Below, one piece after another: positions 9,930-20,832 of a DNA stretch of 64,000 nt. Every line of letters starts with the position of its first letter. The stretch's first letter is position 1. A model generated the notes under the pieces. The model was given only the letters and a program-made list of their open reading frames with translations, was not told where the DNA came from and made no database searches. Location: assembly GCA_963691705.1 (NCBI GenBank), contig OY829542.1, forward strand, positions 23,546,579 to 23,610,578, read 5' to 3'. The DNA comes from Viola odorata (Eukaryota; Streptophyta; Magnoliopsida; Malpighiales; Violaceae). The translations under genes were made by a program, and so were the position numbers.

Positions 9930-12501
9930 CTACATGATTGTTGTGTGAAGGGCAGCAGCGGAAGTGATCAGGGTTGGTTTTTTCAACCAATAGTGCTCAA
10001 ACCTCTGTCTTGCATACTCAATGTAGTCAAAATCAAGCTTGTTTGCGTATCCCTGCAAAGAAAAATCAACATTCCAAATCTAGGATGATGACAACCACTT
10101 TCTCATTTCCTTAAATGATGTTTGTTTGTTCATAGGATGTAACAAAACAAGAAGTAGCAGAATACGTACCGAGATTATTCCCCATAACCCCCACAGCAGA
10201 TGGCTTGCAAGACTGTATCTTTCTGCATCAGCAACCATTTTCTCCACTTCATCTTTATTTGCTTGCTTCTCTGCAGAAATGATTTCAACAAACCAGTCAT
10301 CATCTTTGATTCCAATCTAAAATCAAAATAGTTAATAGAAAGGGTTTGAATGAAATCACTAAAACATGTATACTGTAACTTTATTTCAATTCTCTGGGAT
10401 TGTAATTCAATTGGTAAGAGCACCGCCCTATCAAGGCGGAAGCTGGCGAGTTTGAGTCCTGTCAATCCCGATGGATACAAACAAATCCAATCCGATAAAA
10501 AAAATTCCAATAAAACTGTCAATTAATCTCTCCATTTTCTGGCAAAAGGAGGACAATATAGAAGAATTTCATTCCCAAAGGAAGTCTTTAATTTCTATTT
10601 ATTATGTTTATTTTATTCGATTTATTTATTTTCATTTTCATCAAAGCAACTATAAAAATTTCCATTTCTTCACCTAGTACTGATGGGATAAAGACATGTA
10701 GATTAGTACAATTATTAGGAATGTCATATTCCGGATTTCAAGAGATACCCCACCGAGTTTGGCTTTTATTGATTTCTCCCGACCCAAACCCAAAATTTAA
10801 TCGAGTTCCATAGATTAGACTAGGGAGTAAAGATTTTTTTCCAGAAAACTGGAAGCTAAGAAACGAACCTGCAGAAGCTGAACTGAGATATGCATTGACA
10901 AATCTACGGGGTTCGTCTAGTCCTGTAATCAGTAGAAGTTATAGAGACTAGACAAATTAATCTTGCTTGAAATGTATTCATTTGATGTGAAAAAAACATT
11001 CAAGTATAGAGGGGAAAGGATAAAAAATGTAACTACTCACCAGGGTACTTGCTGTAGTCCAAAATATGAGGTGTCTCAGAATGATAATCTGCTGCCATTT
11101 CACAGAAGTGATTTGCAAGATCATATGCAACAGGATTGTGACTTGCATACTCATAATCCTACAAAGATGAAACAGAAATTAATAAGAGAACAAAAAAAAG
11201 AATCTAAACAAAAACAATCTTCTACTAGGCATGCATCATTTACCTAAACAACAATGCAGAGGACTTACAATTATGGTAATTGATCTTGTCTCTTCATCTA
11301 GCATTATATTACCATACTGCAGGTCATTGTGACAAAACCCGATTTCTTGACCATCTCGTGACAGCTCCTTCTCCAGCATCCTGATTTCATCATCTAGAAT
11401 ATCCAACCGAAACTCTTTTGCATCTTTAGCGGAACACAAACTTTTGGCCTTGCTCAGCCAGTCTCTAAAGAATACCAAAAACAAGGGCATTAGCTGTCTT
11501 CATTCTTTGAAAACCTTAAAGGAAAGTCTACTTCCATTTCTCTACTATTAGATCTGTTAACCAATACCTTATTCTCTTCCACAAGCCTAGATCCCCAGGA
11601 CCTGGCATATCAAGACTGTGAAACTCTCTCATCCTTGCAGCAATCAGGGCCGATATTTCGCCATCTGGCAGATCAGCAGCGGATAGTGTCTGCACATTCA
11701 ACAAAGAATGCATCAGCATTTGGTCCCGAAATCTCTCAATGGCTTTCTTCATCATCATAACATGGTCAATGCATTGTAGTAATAGATATAGAATACAAGA
11801 AAAAGAAAAAGGAAAATTCGAAGCGTATAACACTTGAATGCATCAGCTTCTGTTTAGGTAGATAAGAATTAGCCTCATGTAAGCCAACAACAGCAAACGC
11901 CATGATCGAATCAAGTTCCGAGAGAGTAAGAACCTAGCATCAGTCATGATTGTATCATCTATAAAGAAAATATAGCACTAAATACCATGTCCGTTAATTT
12001 AGTTCAAAAGGATGTGTTTAAGACCTAATGCACTTCACAGAAACTGAGATATGCAGTCATAAATTGATATTTGAAGTCTTACAATTATATTTGTCACCAC
12101 TTTGAATAGTGTAAAGAGAAGGAGTTGAAAGAAAGTTGACATACCCTAGCATGGATGAACTCTTCTACCCTGCCATCGGGGAAGCGACCTAGAAGCCTAG
12201 GGCCTTGTCCATGCTTAGACTTGCACTCAAAAGTCCTAATCTCATTATCCCTGTTGAAGAAAAGCTCAACCCCTTCACCATAAATCCTAATCAGCAATTT
12301 TCTAGAACAATCACCATCCTTTTGAGGCCAATTTATCTCGTAAACCTCATTAGTCATAGCCCCCTTTAATGGTATAACCTCCAACAGTCCCATATCATCC
12401 ACCACATCACCCCACTCAGTTGCTATTGATCGAAGAATCTTCTTTAGCTCACCCGGGCAGCCGATCCCTTCAAGGAATCCCCTTGCTGTTTGTATTGCCA
12501 T
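9930..12501 (-). CDS. Choline kinase, copy 1 (7 exons, altered C-terminus)
   Basis: This enzyme phosphorylates choline with ATP, the first step of the CDP-choline route to phosphatidylcholine, normally in the cytosol. Exons in transcript order: 12501-12145, 11689-11568, 11464-11269, 11158-11041, 10922-10869, 10270-10170, 10052-9930. They total 1071 nt, or 356 codons plus TAG. Landmarks are GAMTNEVY (47-54, ATP loop), HNDLQYGN (205-212, catalytic Brenner motif), DYEYA (226-230, Mg2+ binding) and [10 protein letters not shown] near the C-terminus. Relative to copy 2 one base is missing in the last exon (CTTCACACAAC against CTTCACCACAAC). The tail therefore changes and ends 15 codons earlier; the catalytic core is untouched. 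Intron 5 (10271-10868) is six times longer than in copy 2 and holds a plastid-type tRNA. The start MAIQ is shared by both copies, and a likely 5' UTR intron acceptor lies just upstream. Confidence 0.85.
10380..10815 (+). other. Probable organelle-derived insert in the choline kinase intron
   Basis: The trnD relic continues into sequence resembling the plastid spacer 3' of trnD (GATGGATACAAACAAATCC...), up to about TCGAGTTCCATAG at 10812. Copy 2 of the gene lacks the whole block; its intron passes directly from the exon-6 flank to the shared GACTAGG..AGTAAAGA flank. I am confident of the tRNA, less so of the exact ends and of plastid versus mitochondrial origin. Confidence 0.6.
10396..10470 (+). 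pseudogene. trnD-GUC: Decayed plastid-type trnD-GUC
   Basis: 75 nt that match plastid tRNA-Asp almost throughout (GGGATTGTA..TTCAATTGGT..., CACCGCCCT.TCAAGGCGG, ...TCAATCCCG). The anticodon position reads ATC instead of GTC, one base is inserted after the anticodon arm, and most other changes are C-to-T or G-to-A. It lies in intron 5 of choline kinase copy 1, on the opposite strand. It is a relic of organellar DNA, not a working tRNA gene. Confidence 0.85.
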
Positions 12502-12840
12502 AATCTTTTGCACGGATGGATTAACAGAATTCAACTGCACAAAAAAGAGAACCCAGAAGGAAGAAGAGGGAAGGTAACCCAACCAACCTGTTAGTGGACC
12601 TGGTTTGCTGGAGAAGAGCTATCGCGCTCCTGCTCTTCCCATTTAATGCCCTCTTGAGCTGAAGAACTCGAGCATGAAATCAGAGGCGAAAAGATAATGC
12701 GCACTATGGGAGGTAAAAAGGGAAGTGACGGTGGAGCTCTGGTGGTGAAGAGGCCCGGAAGCCGATGGGGGTGATATGGTGATGCGGGTAACGTCGAAGG
12801 ATACGCTGCTGGATTTTCGTTTCAACTTTTTACAATTTTT
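12502..12840 (-). promoter_or_regulatory. Leader and promoter region of choline kinase copy 1
   Basis: On the minus strand, GTGCAG at about 12536-12541 is a credible 5' UTR intron acceptor 35 nt before the start codon. The GC-richer block at 12640-12800 may be the first non-coding exon. No clear TATA box was found. Confidence 0.35.
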
Positions 12841-14502
12841 GCCTTTAGATTGAAAAAAGACGGGTTTATTTTGAATATCCTAATCCTATACAAATCCAAT
12901 CCAATTTCATTTGGATAAACCAAACCCAAACCCAAACCCAGTATGATATTAGTGGTATTGTACTCGATCTATTTTATTGATTTCTCATGTATTTTTTTTT
13001 TTTCTGATTTGACCCATCACTACTTATCGCGTATTAATTTGACCGCTCCTTTTAACACCGTGCATACGTGGTCGTTAACTATAAGGGTGTGCATGGTCAG
13101 ATAATTGTCTCCGTCGGTTATTTTTTCTCGAATATCCACCTAGAACGGATCGGTTCGAATGGTTAATTTTTTAATTCAGTTAAGTCGGATATTTTTTTAT
13201 CAAATATCCGTTTGATTCGGCTTGGATCGGTCGGATATCTCAGGTTATTTTAAAATCGGATTTCGGTTCAGATATCGGATTTAAAAAAAAATGTATAGTA
13301 ATATTTGTACAAGTATTAAAGTATCAAAGAGTATGATTTATGAGTTTGACACAAATATGTGAAGATTTTTCAAGTATTTGTTCGCTACATGATGATGATT
13401 AGATTTAGAGCAAAGTTTATTGGCATGGTTCTTTCTTACGAAGGTTTATCAAACAAGTATAAGTACTAATATATTATTAATTTACTCATTTTATTTCATG
13501 ACATGGTTCTTTCTTAAAATAATATAACTATTTTCTTATCACGTGATATATTGAACAATGAACATATGTACACAATATATTTTAATAACACTATATCTTA
13601 AACTAATGACCAACGCTAATATTACTAATATATGTTTGATATTTTTAATAACTAATAAAAGTCTAAGTTTATATGTATGGTTAATTGATGACATGACTAA
13701 GGTTGTAAGAATCGTATCGAACTGGTCAAACGAAATGTTGAAAAATTAGTTCCAGCTACAATTAATTTTTATACAATATAGTATACAAATATAGATAAAT
13801 GATTAATTTTAGCATAGGAAAGGTATTGGTCTACTGGTAAACTAATATATCATATTCTTCAGCAAGGATGCATAGGTTCAACTAATTCTTTTTTTTTATT
13901 TTTAAGAGACTTAAAACCCAAGGCCACTGAGATTATTATAATTATTTAATTATTTATCATGCTTACGTAAAATATTTTACTTCTAATAAATTTAAAAGAT
14001 ATTTTTTTACACACAAATTTAAAAGAAATTTGCCAAAAGATTAACTATTGAAAAAATTAAAATTAAATTTAACTATTTGAAAATTTTAATCATCTTGTAA
14101 ATATAATATATCTATACAAAAATAATATACACATAGCAAGATGTTATTATCATTTAATTTTTGTGTCAACTTTTCCATGGTGAAGTAAATACTTAGAGAA
14201 TAATTATTTTTTCTAAATAATTATAAATATTAAGTTCCACCTCTGTCATATTTTTTATATATACAAAATAATTTAAGTTCATTTTGATTTAATTTTTTTA
14301 GTTTTCTACACTCCTTGGATTAATCGGTTATTTTACACTTCTCGGATTGGATATCCGATATCCAAATAAAATTTCAATTCGATTACGGATCGGATAAAAT
14401 TTTATTTTCTCGAATCGAATAACCTATTTTTGGTCGGTTTACGGTTGGTTCGGATCGAATTTCAATTTTTTTTGCCGCCCCATTATTTTTGGCCTCATTT
14501 TA
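12841..14502. repeat. AT-rich intergenic region with a CGGTTCGG-type element
   Basis: The borders at 13085-13290 and 14320-14480 are full of CGGTT, CGGAT and GGATATCC words, in the style of the widespread plant non-autonomous elements that begin GGGTGTGCA-CGGTT. The left end is about 13085 (GGGTGTGCATGGTC) and the right end about 14480 (GCCGCCCC). The 1-kb core is AT-rich and holds a tRNA-like SINE head. I could not find a clean TIR or TSD. No gene is seen. Confidence 0.35.
13825..13900 (+). repeat. tRNA-like SINE head (A and B boxes)
   Basis: TGGTCTACTGG (A-box-like) is followed about 50 nt later by GGTTCAACT (B-box-like) and then a T-rich stretch. This spacing fits an RNA polymerase III promoter as in plant SINEs, but no cloverleaf, tail or TSD is evident. 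Confidence 0.35.
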
Positions 14503-15131
14503 TGATGCGAACCCTAGCGCACCCAATGTGCCATTTCCGCCCAACGGACCTATGATGCGCGCTCGAAGCAAGGACTTGCAAGCAAAGCTATCACACATCA
14601 TCCACAAGGAGCTTGAGTGTGAGGCACGCATAGAGGAGGTTGTGTTGCGCGAGAAGGAGTCAAGGCTCATGACGCTGCTCACGACCGCACCTTGCGCGCC
14701 TGCCAGCGCCTACGAGTTGGAGCCCCAAGCTATCTCAGACTTGAGAGATATTTAGTGAGCCCTGATTGAAATACAAAACAGATTGGGATGTCAGGGATTT
14801 CATGCTCAATTTTTAGGCAAAATGCCCGAGGCGTTTAGAAGAAGGTTCGGGTCGACTTTTCATTGTGCAATGGATTGCGCCAAGACCATCCGACGTGCCA
14901 TTCCGGGTATTCCTTCTTTCAGACCGAGCCAATTGTATTTTTATTAATTAAAATACTTATTTAAACTATTATTATTTAGTTTAATTAATTATTGGACTTA
15001 TAGTTCGACTAGGAGTAGAAGTTCTATTCCTAGTAGGTTTTGGCGAGCTCTATATAAGGAGCCGCTTGTAGCTTTTATTCAGTTACGAATTTTGACAATA
15101 AAATCAGAGGAGTTTTCTCTCAATTGTTCAG

Positions 15132-16100
15132 TGATGCGAATCCACGCATCCAGTTACCGTTACCACCAGCTGGTCCAATGACTCGAGCCAGAGCCCAACG
15201 ACTTCAAGACCGATTGTCATCCCTCATCCATAAAGAGCTAGAATCTGAGATGACAAGTGAGAGGACTGCACTTAGGGAGAAGACGACAAAGATAGTGAAT
15301 CTTCTCACTTTTGCCTTGACCGATGATGACGTGGGTCAAACGGCATTTGACCGTTATGCGCACAACGGCACTTGACCAATTGGCACAATCGGCATTGGTC
15401 AAACGGCATTTGACCATTCTATCGGCACGCGTCCGTTCTCTCAAAACGGCACTTACCGTTTTGACTCATCCGTTGCCGTTTGCTTCAACATTTCCGCGTG
15501 TCCGTTTTGGCGCCTATCTGCCCTCGAATGAAACGGCTCCGGCCCGATTGGTCCCTACCACTATCGGCACTTGTCCGTTTCTGTTGTCCAGAAGCTGCAC
15601 GCGTTTATTGCTTTTACTTTGTTTAGATAATTAATTAAATAGACATTTAATTAATTAGTTAAGTATCTACTTTATGTAATATTCCTCTTTTGGAATTAGG
15701 GTTTATTTGTAACCTATATAAGGAGCCTTTTGGCCTCCTTAGAAAGGTGGCTGTTATTTGATAAATTGAGTTAATCTCTTCAATCTCCGCCCCTTGTTCA
15801 AGTTGGTTGAACCTTGTTATTCTTGAGTCCGCAATACTTGAGTCTTATACAAGTAAATCTTGGAATTGCATTATTGTCTCGTTTATCTTAGTGTGATTCT
15901 CACATTGTTGAGTCTAGTCCTAAGAACCCGATTCAAGACCCTTGACTTGAAATTGATTAGGGCACTTAGCACAGGTTAGCTAGTGGTCTAAGCTCGTACT
16001 TGTCGAGTTATCTATCAGTTCTATCTATTCCGCAGGAAATCCGTCTTTGAACAAAGATCACAGTTGGTGTTACGCATCCTAAGGAACCAGGATCGTATCA
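15132..16100 (+). mobile_element. Solo LTR, family B/C type (969 bp), no TSD
   Basis: The ends are TGATGCGAATCC and GATCGTATCA. It encodes the DANPRIQ...GPMTRARAQ tail at its left, has many AACGG..CCGTT motifs (about 15335-15580) and a TATATAAGGAGCC promoter (about 15717). Flanks TTCAG and GTTGA do not match, so it may have formed by inter-element recombination, or its TSD has decayed. Confidence 0.75.
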
Positions 16101-16202
16101 GTTGAGACCGGACTCTCGAATAGATCAGTAAGTAAAGCCGAAAGTCCATTCTATTGAGTCGTTCCACCTAGGTTGGCATTCACAGGCTGGGTGCAGGGTT
16201 AG

Positions 16203-17413
16203 TGATGTGAATCCTCCTCCGAACAATCCTAGCACATCGGCCTGGAAGCGCAAGAGATGGCGCGAGCATATCATGAGAGAACTTTCCTGGACAAACTATG
16301 CTGAGCAAGATTCGAGGACGAATCTTTCCGAAGAAGAAGGGAATGATACGATCCCAAGATGTATCACGCGGTTCCATAGCCAAAAGCGTCAAGACGAGAC
16401 AGAACTAGAAAGACGCGTAGCTGGAACCATATTCGTGAAACGGCACTTGCCCGTTTCACCCCGAAACGGCACTTGGCCGTTTCGCCTCAAAACGGACCTT
16501 GGCCGATTCATCTGTCAGCTTCACGTGGCCGATCTCTCCAACGCATGTCCGATTGTTATTAACGACTTCCTGTTACCGTTTCTCCTGTTCTTCACAAGGA
16601 AGACGTTAACCCGTTTCGTACTCTTGCCGTTTCTTGCTAGAACGGCGCTTGTCCGATGTGAAGGAAACGGTGTCTGGCCGATAGAGCTCGTTAGGAACCC
16701 TTGTCCGATGAGCAAGCCTTGGCGTCCACCCGATGCAGCAGAAACGGCTCTTGTCCGTTTCAATGGACCGACCGATTGTCTCAAAACGGCACTTGTCCGT
16801 TTTGCTTATCGTTACCGATTGCATATGCCAGTCCGCGCTTGTCTGCTCGTGTTGAAAACGGCTCATGCCGTCGGCACCTGTCCGTTCCACCAGATCAGTA
16901 GCTGGCGCGCGTCTTTATCTGTTTTATTTACTTTAGCTTAATTAATTAATTAGACACATTTAATTAATTAGTTAAGTATCTACTTTATGTAATATTCCTC
17001 TTTGGGAATTAGGGTTTGCTTGTAACCTATATAAGGAGCCTTTTGGCCTCCTTAGAAAGGAGGCTGTTATTTGATAAATTGAGTTAATCTCTTCAATCTC
17101 CGCCCCTTGTTCAAGTTGGTTGAACCTTGTTATTCTTGAGTCCGCAATACTTGAGTCTTATACAAGTAAATCTTGGAATTGCATTATTGTCTCGTTTATC
17201 TTAGTGTGATTCTCACATTGTTGAGTCTAGTCCTAAGAACCCGATTCAAGACCCTTGACTTGAAATAGATTAGGGCACTTAGCACAGGTTAGCTAGTGGT
17301 CTAAGCTCGTACTTGTCGAGTTATCTATCAGTTCTATCTATTCCGCAGGAAATCCGTCTTTGAACAAAGATCACAGTTGGTGTTACGCATCCTAAGGAAC
17401 CAGGATCGTATCA
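16203..17413 (+). repeat. 5' LTR of element B
   Basis: It runs TGATGTGAATCC...GATCGTATCA. The first 230 bp (a DVNPPP... reading frame) differ from other LTRs of the group and include a copy of the polyprotein-tail segment. The U3 part then holds at least seven AAACGG...CCGTTT stem motifs between 16437 and 16895. TATATAA is at 17028-17034 and R-U5 follows. The long ORF at 16207-16941 is this repeat read as protein, not a gene. Confidence 0.92.
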
Positions 17414-17415
17414 GT

Positions 17416-17427
17416 TGGTAGCGGAGC
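17416..17427 (+). other. Primer binding site of element B
   Basis: TGGTAGCGGAGC, two bases after the LTR end. It resembles the initiator tRNA-Met complement TGGTATCAGAGC with two differences. Element C has TGGTAGCAGAGC at the same place, one base closer to the consensus. Confidence 0.7.
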
Positions 17428-18447
17428 ATAAGGCGTTCAAAGATTGGTAAGTATCGTTCTTTGTTTCAAGTTTTCATTGTTGAAATCGGTAAATCTTTCT
17501 ACTCCATTCCAGAACCGATTTCCTTGCTGTGCTTGGTTAGTTACTTGAATGCGCTTGTCGTGTTTCAGTCCAGTTTGTTGTGTTGAAATTCTCTAAAATT
17601 ACTTGAGTTTTCTACCCACAAAGAGGTCACGAAACACAAAAGAAAAATCTGTTCAGTTTCAGTTGTCAAAATTGTATGTTTAAACATAGCTACTGAAGTC
17701 CGATTTGAGTGAAACTGGTCTTGTTAGAAAGCTGTGTTTGTTGGGCGTCCAAATCTGAAAGAATCAGTTGATTCGGAGTTAAGGATTAAAAGTTATGATC
17801 GAAACAGTACACGGTGTTCATCTTCAATTATTGATTTGATTTGATTTTCTCCATAAAAGGAAATTCGGATTTTTATCAATTAGTGGAGAACATTGCCGTG
17901 GGAATATTTCAACCTTTTGTTGGGGAATATTGCTTTTCTTGTCTTCCACTAGACATTACCTTTTGTCTCCCACTAAAAACAATTAGAATATTCCTTTTGT
18001 CCATAACTTTTGGTAAATTAATTCAAAGGAGGAATCTTCCACTTATTCTTGTCTCCACTAGCCCAAAAGTGTGCCTTCCACTCATTTAATTAATTAAATT
18101 GAAACAAATTGAAGTGAGTCATTTCCAAGTCAATTTGTCTCTTTTCTTTGATTCTTTAATTTTGATTTCTTTTCCACTTGTTATTTGTTTAATTGGTTGC
18201 TATTGCAATTATTCGAGTAACAAGTATCACCTTTTGTTCGAAGCTAGTTGTCTTTGAGAGTCTTCTTGGAAGCTGTTCTTGGAAATCTAAAGTCTCACTA
18301 ACACTTGAACATTGCAGGAGATTTTGTGTGATTTTTTGTGAGATTATTAGAGATATCTAAACACGAGAGTAAACACGTGAGGGAGTGCTAGGTTTAGTAC
18401 AATTTTATGTTTGTTTGCTAGTGTTGTGAATTTACAGGAATTACAGC
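17428..18447 (+). other. Leader of element B
   Basis: A non-coding 1.0-kb leader. The last 230 bp align with the leader of element C (GAAGCTAGTTGTCTTTGAG at about 18240; an identical 25-nt block at 18361-18385). This is the expected location of a packaging signal. Confidence 0.6.
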
Positions 18448-19374
18448 ATGTCTGCCTCACAATGGTCCGAAAGGCGTGAAAGGAGTTTGAGGACTAAGGC
18501 CGAAACATGTAACGGACTTCCACCGTTTGCTGTAATGTATAGTCCGCAAGTTTATTTGGATTGGGAGCGAGATGTACAATCTATCTTTCGCTGCCATGAT
18601 TTTTCAGAAAGGCAGAAAGTCAGGTTAGCAGTGGCTGCCTTTACTGGGGACGTTTCACATTGGTGGAATCAGCTCAATCACCAGAGAAGGGCTGTTTATG
18701 CTGAACCGATTGTTGAGTGGGGAGAGATGAAAAGGGTCATGAGGAATCAGTTTGTTCCTACTCACTTCAATAGGGAGCCGCTCCGACAGTTGAAGACCTT
18801 GACACAAGGAATTAAGAGTGTTGAGGAATACTTTAATGAGATGGAGATTGCCTTAGAGAGAGCACAAGTCGAGGAGACCGAACGGAAGTCGATGGAACGA
18901 TTCTTCAAAGGTCTCAATTGGGAGCTAGCCGATCTGCTCCAGTATGTTGAATTCTTCTCCTTAGAGGATATGTTTCAAACGGCGATCAGCGTGGAGAAAC
19001 ACCGGAGACAACGGCATCCTTATCATCATTGCAGACCTACTGAGCCGACGGTGAGGAGGGAGCCGCTTGGGCAGAAAGCTGATATCGGTTTGAGTCCGAT
19101 TCCAATCACAGATGTGCAACCGGCAACTGAGGTGAAAGAGGAGGAACTAAAACGGTTTCTGAAAACTGAGTCCGATTCGCAAATCCCCGAGGATATGGAG
19201 AGAAACAGAGAGGAGATCGGGCATGAACCGATTCTTGAGATTCAAGTCGCTGAGGTGCCTGCTGTTACTGAAATTGTTCTCACTGACATCGAGCAAGATT
19301 CGAGGGCGAATCTTCTTGAAGAAAGGGAGAATGATATGGGTTCCAAAACGGAATTTCTACGGAAACTTCTATAA
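18448..19374 (+). CDS. Gag of non-autonomous element B (308 aa)
   Basis: An intact Ty3-type capsid ORF. Residues 25-170 carry the retrotransposon gag fold (PQVYLDWERDVQ, SHWWNQL, MKRVMRNQFVP, LKTLTQGIKSVEEYF), closely matching the gag of element C. No CCHC knuckle follows, unlike autonomous relatives. Instead there is an acidic, Glu-rich tail ending in QDSRANLLEERENDMG, a motif repeated in the next reading frame and in the LTR. Encoding gag alone fits the TR-GAG class. The ATG follows a non-coding leader and is the first good start in frame. Confidence 0.85.
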   Translation: MSASQWSERRERSLRTKAETCNGLPPFAVMYSPQVYLDWERDVQSIFRCHDFSERQKVRLAVAAFTGDVSHWWNQLNHQRRAVYAEPIVEWGEMKRVMRNQFVPTHFNREPLRQLKTLTQGIKSVEEYFNEMEIALERAQVEETERKSMERFFKGLNWELADLLQYVEFFSLEDMFQTAISVEKHRRQRHPYHHCRPTEPTVRREPLGQKADIGLSPIPITDVQPATEVKEEELKRFLKTESDSQIPEDMERNREEIGHEPILEIQVAEVPAVTEIVLTDIEQDSRANLLEERENDMGSKTEFLRKLL

Positions 19375-19445
19375 TCAAAGTTCAAGCATCCGACTTCTAT
19401 GAAGACAAGTTCCTTATTCAAGAAGAGAAGTCCAATACTTGTCTG

Positions 19446-19621
19446 GTGTTGGAACGAGAGCAAGATGTTTTGATAAGGACAGAGTTGTCTCCGTTGCAAC
19501 AACCAGAGTTGGTTGCCATGGGTAATCCCTTTCCTCCATGTGTTTCCGTTCTTGATTCTAACAGAATTGTTGTCTTAAAAGAATCAGATTCGAGGACGAA
19601 TCTTTCTGAAGGGAGAGGGAA
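19446..19621 (+). pseudogene. Remnant polyprotein tail running into the 3' LTR
   Basis: A reading frame with ESDSRTNLSEGRGNDVNPPP at its end crosses the LTR border at 19622. In related Ty3 elements the pol product ends within the 3' LTR in this way. Here it is all that is left of pol, in a different frame from gag. Confidence 0.6.
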
Positions 19622-20832
19622 TGATGTGAATCCTCCTCCGAACAATCCTAGCACATCGGCCTGGAAGCGCAAGAGATGGCGCGAGCATATCATGAGAGAA
19701 CTTTCCTGGACAAACTATGCTGAGCAAGATTCGAGGACGAATCTTTCCGAAGAAGAAGGGAATGATACGATCCCAAGATGTATCACGCGGTTCCATAGCC
19801 AAAAGCGTCAAGACGAGACAGAACTAGAAAGACGCGTAGCTGGAACCATATTCGTGAAACGGCACTTGCCCGTTTCACCCCGAAACGGCACTTGGCCGTT
19901 TCGCCTCAAAACGGACCTTGGCCGATTCATCTGTCAGCTTCACGTGGCCGATCTCTCCAACGCATGTCCGATTGTTATTAACGACTTCCTGTTACCGTTT
20001 CTCCTGTTCTTCACAAGGAAGACGTTAACCCGTTTCGTACTCTTGCCGTTTCTTGCTAGAACGGCGCTTGTCCGATGTGAAGGAAACGGTGTCTGGCCGA
20101 TAGAGCTCGTTAGGAACCCTTGTCCGATGAGCAAGCCTTGGCGTCCACCCGATGCAGCAGAAACGGCTCTTGTCCGTTTCAATGGACCGACCGATTGTCT
20201 CAAAACGGCACTTGTCCGTTTTGCTTATCGTTACCGATTGCATATGCCAGTCCGCGCTTGTCTGCTCGTGTTGAAAACGGCTCATGCCGTCGGCACCTGT
20301 CCGTTCCACCAGATCAGTAGCTGGCGCGCGTCTTTATCTGTTTTATTTACTTTAGCTTAATTAATTAATTAGACACATTTAATTAATTAGTTAAGTATCT
20401 ACTTTATGTAATATTCCTCTTTGGGAATTAGGGTTTGCTTGTAACCTATATAAGGAGCCTTTTGGCCTCCTTAGAAAGGAGGCTGTTATTTGATAAATTG
20501 AGTTAATCTCTTCAATCTCCGCCCCTTGTTCAAGTTGGTTGAACCTTGTTATTCTTGAGTCCGCAATACTTGAGTCTTATACAAGTAAATCTTGGAATTG
20601 CATTATTGTCTCGTTTATCTTAGTGTGATTCTCACATTGTTGAGTCTAGTCCTAAGAACCCGATTCAAGACCCTTGACTTGAAATCGATTAGGGCACTTA
20701 GCACAGGTTAGCTAGTGGTCTAAGCTCGTACTTGTCGAGTTATCTATCAGTTCTATCTATTCCGCAGGAAATCCGTCTTTGAACAAAGATCACAGTTGGT
20801 GTTACGCATCCTAAGGAACCAGGATCGTATCA
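19622..20832 (+). repeat. 3' LTR of element B
   Basis: Identical to the 5' LTR except for C instead of A at 20686. It ends GATCGTATCA and is followed by the TSD. Confidence 0.92.

Noticed and set aside
10471..10677. 68-codon ORF after the trnD relic
   Set aside because: It is AT-rich spacer in an intron, on the opposite strand to the gene, with no domain. It belongs to the organellar insert.
12502..12582. In-frame upstream ATG extension of choline kinase exon 1
   Set aside because: The extension is not shared between copies and crosses a likely 5' UTR splice acceptor. Both copies agree only from MAIQ.
12909..12945. ACCAAACCCAAACCCAAACC, telomere-like repeat
   Set aside because: The unit is CCAAAC/CCCAAA rather than plant telomeric CCCTAAA, with only three units, next to similar degenerate words. 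It is simple sequence.
16207..16941. 244-codon ORF in the LTR of element B, repeated at 19446-20360, with recurring NGTCPF-like peptides
   Set aside because: It lies in the LTR and the peptide repeats come from the AAACGG/CCGTTT motif array. Apart from the first codons (polyprotein tail) there is no protein domain.
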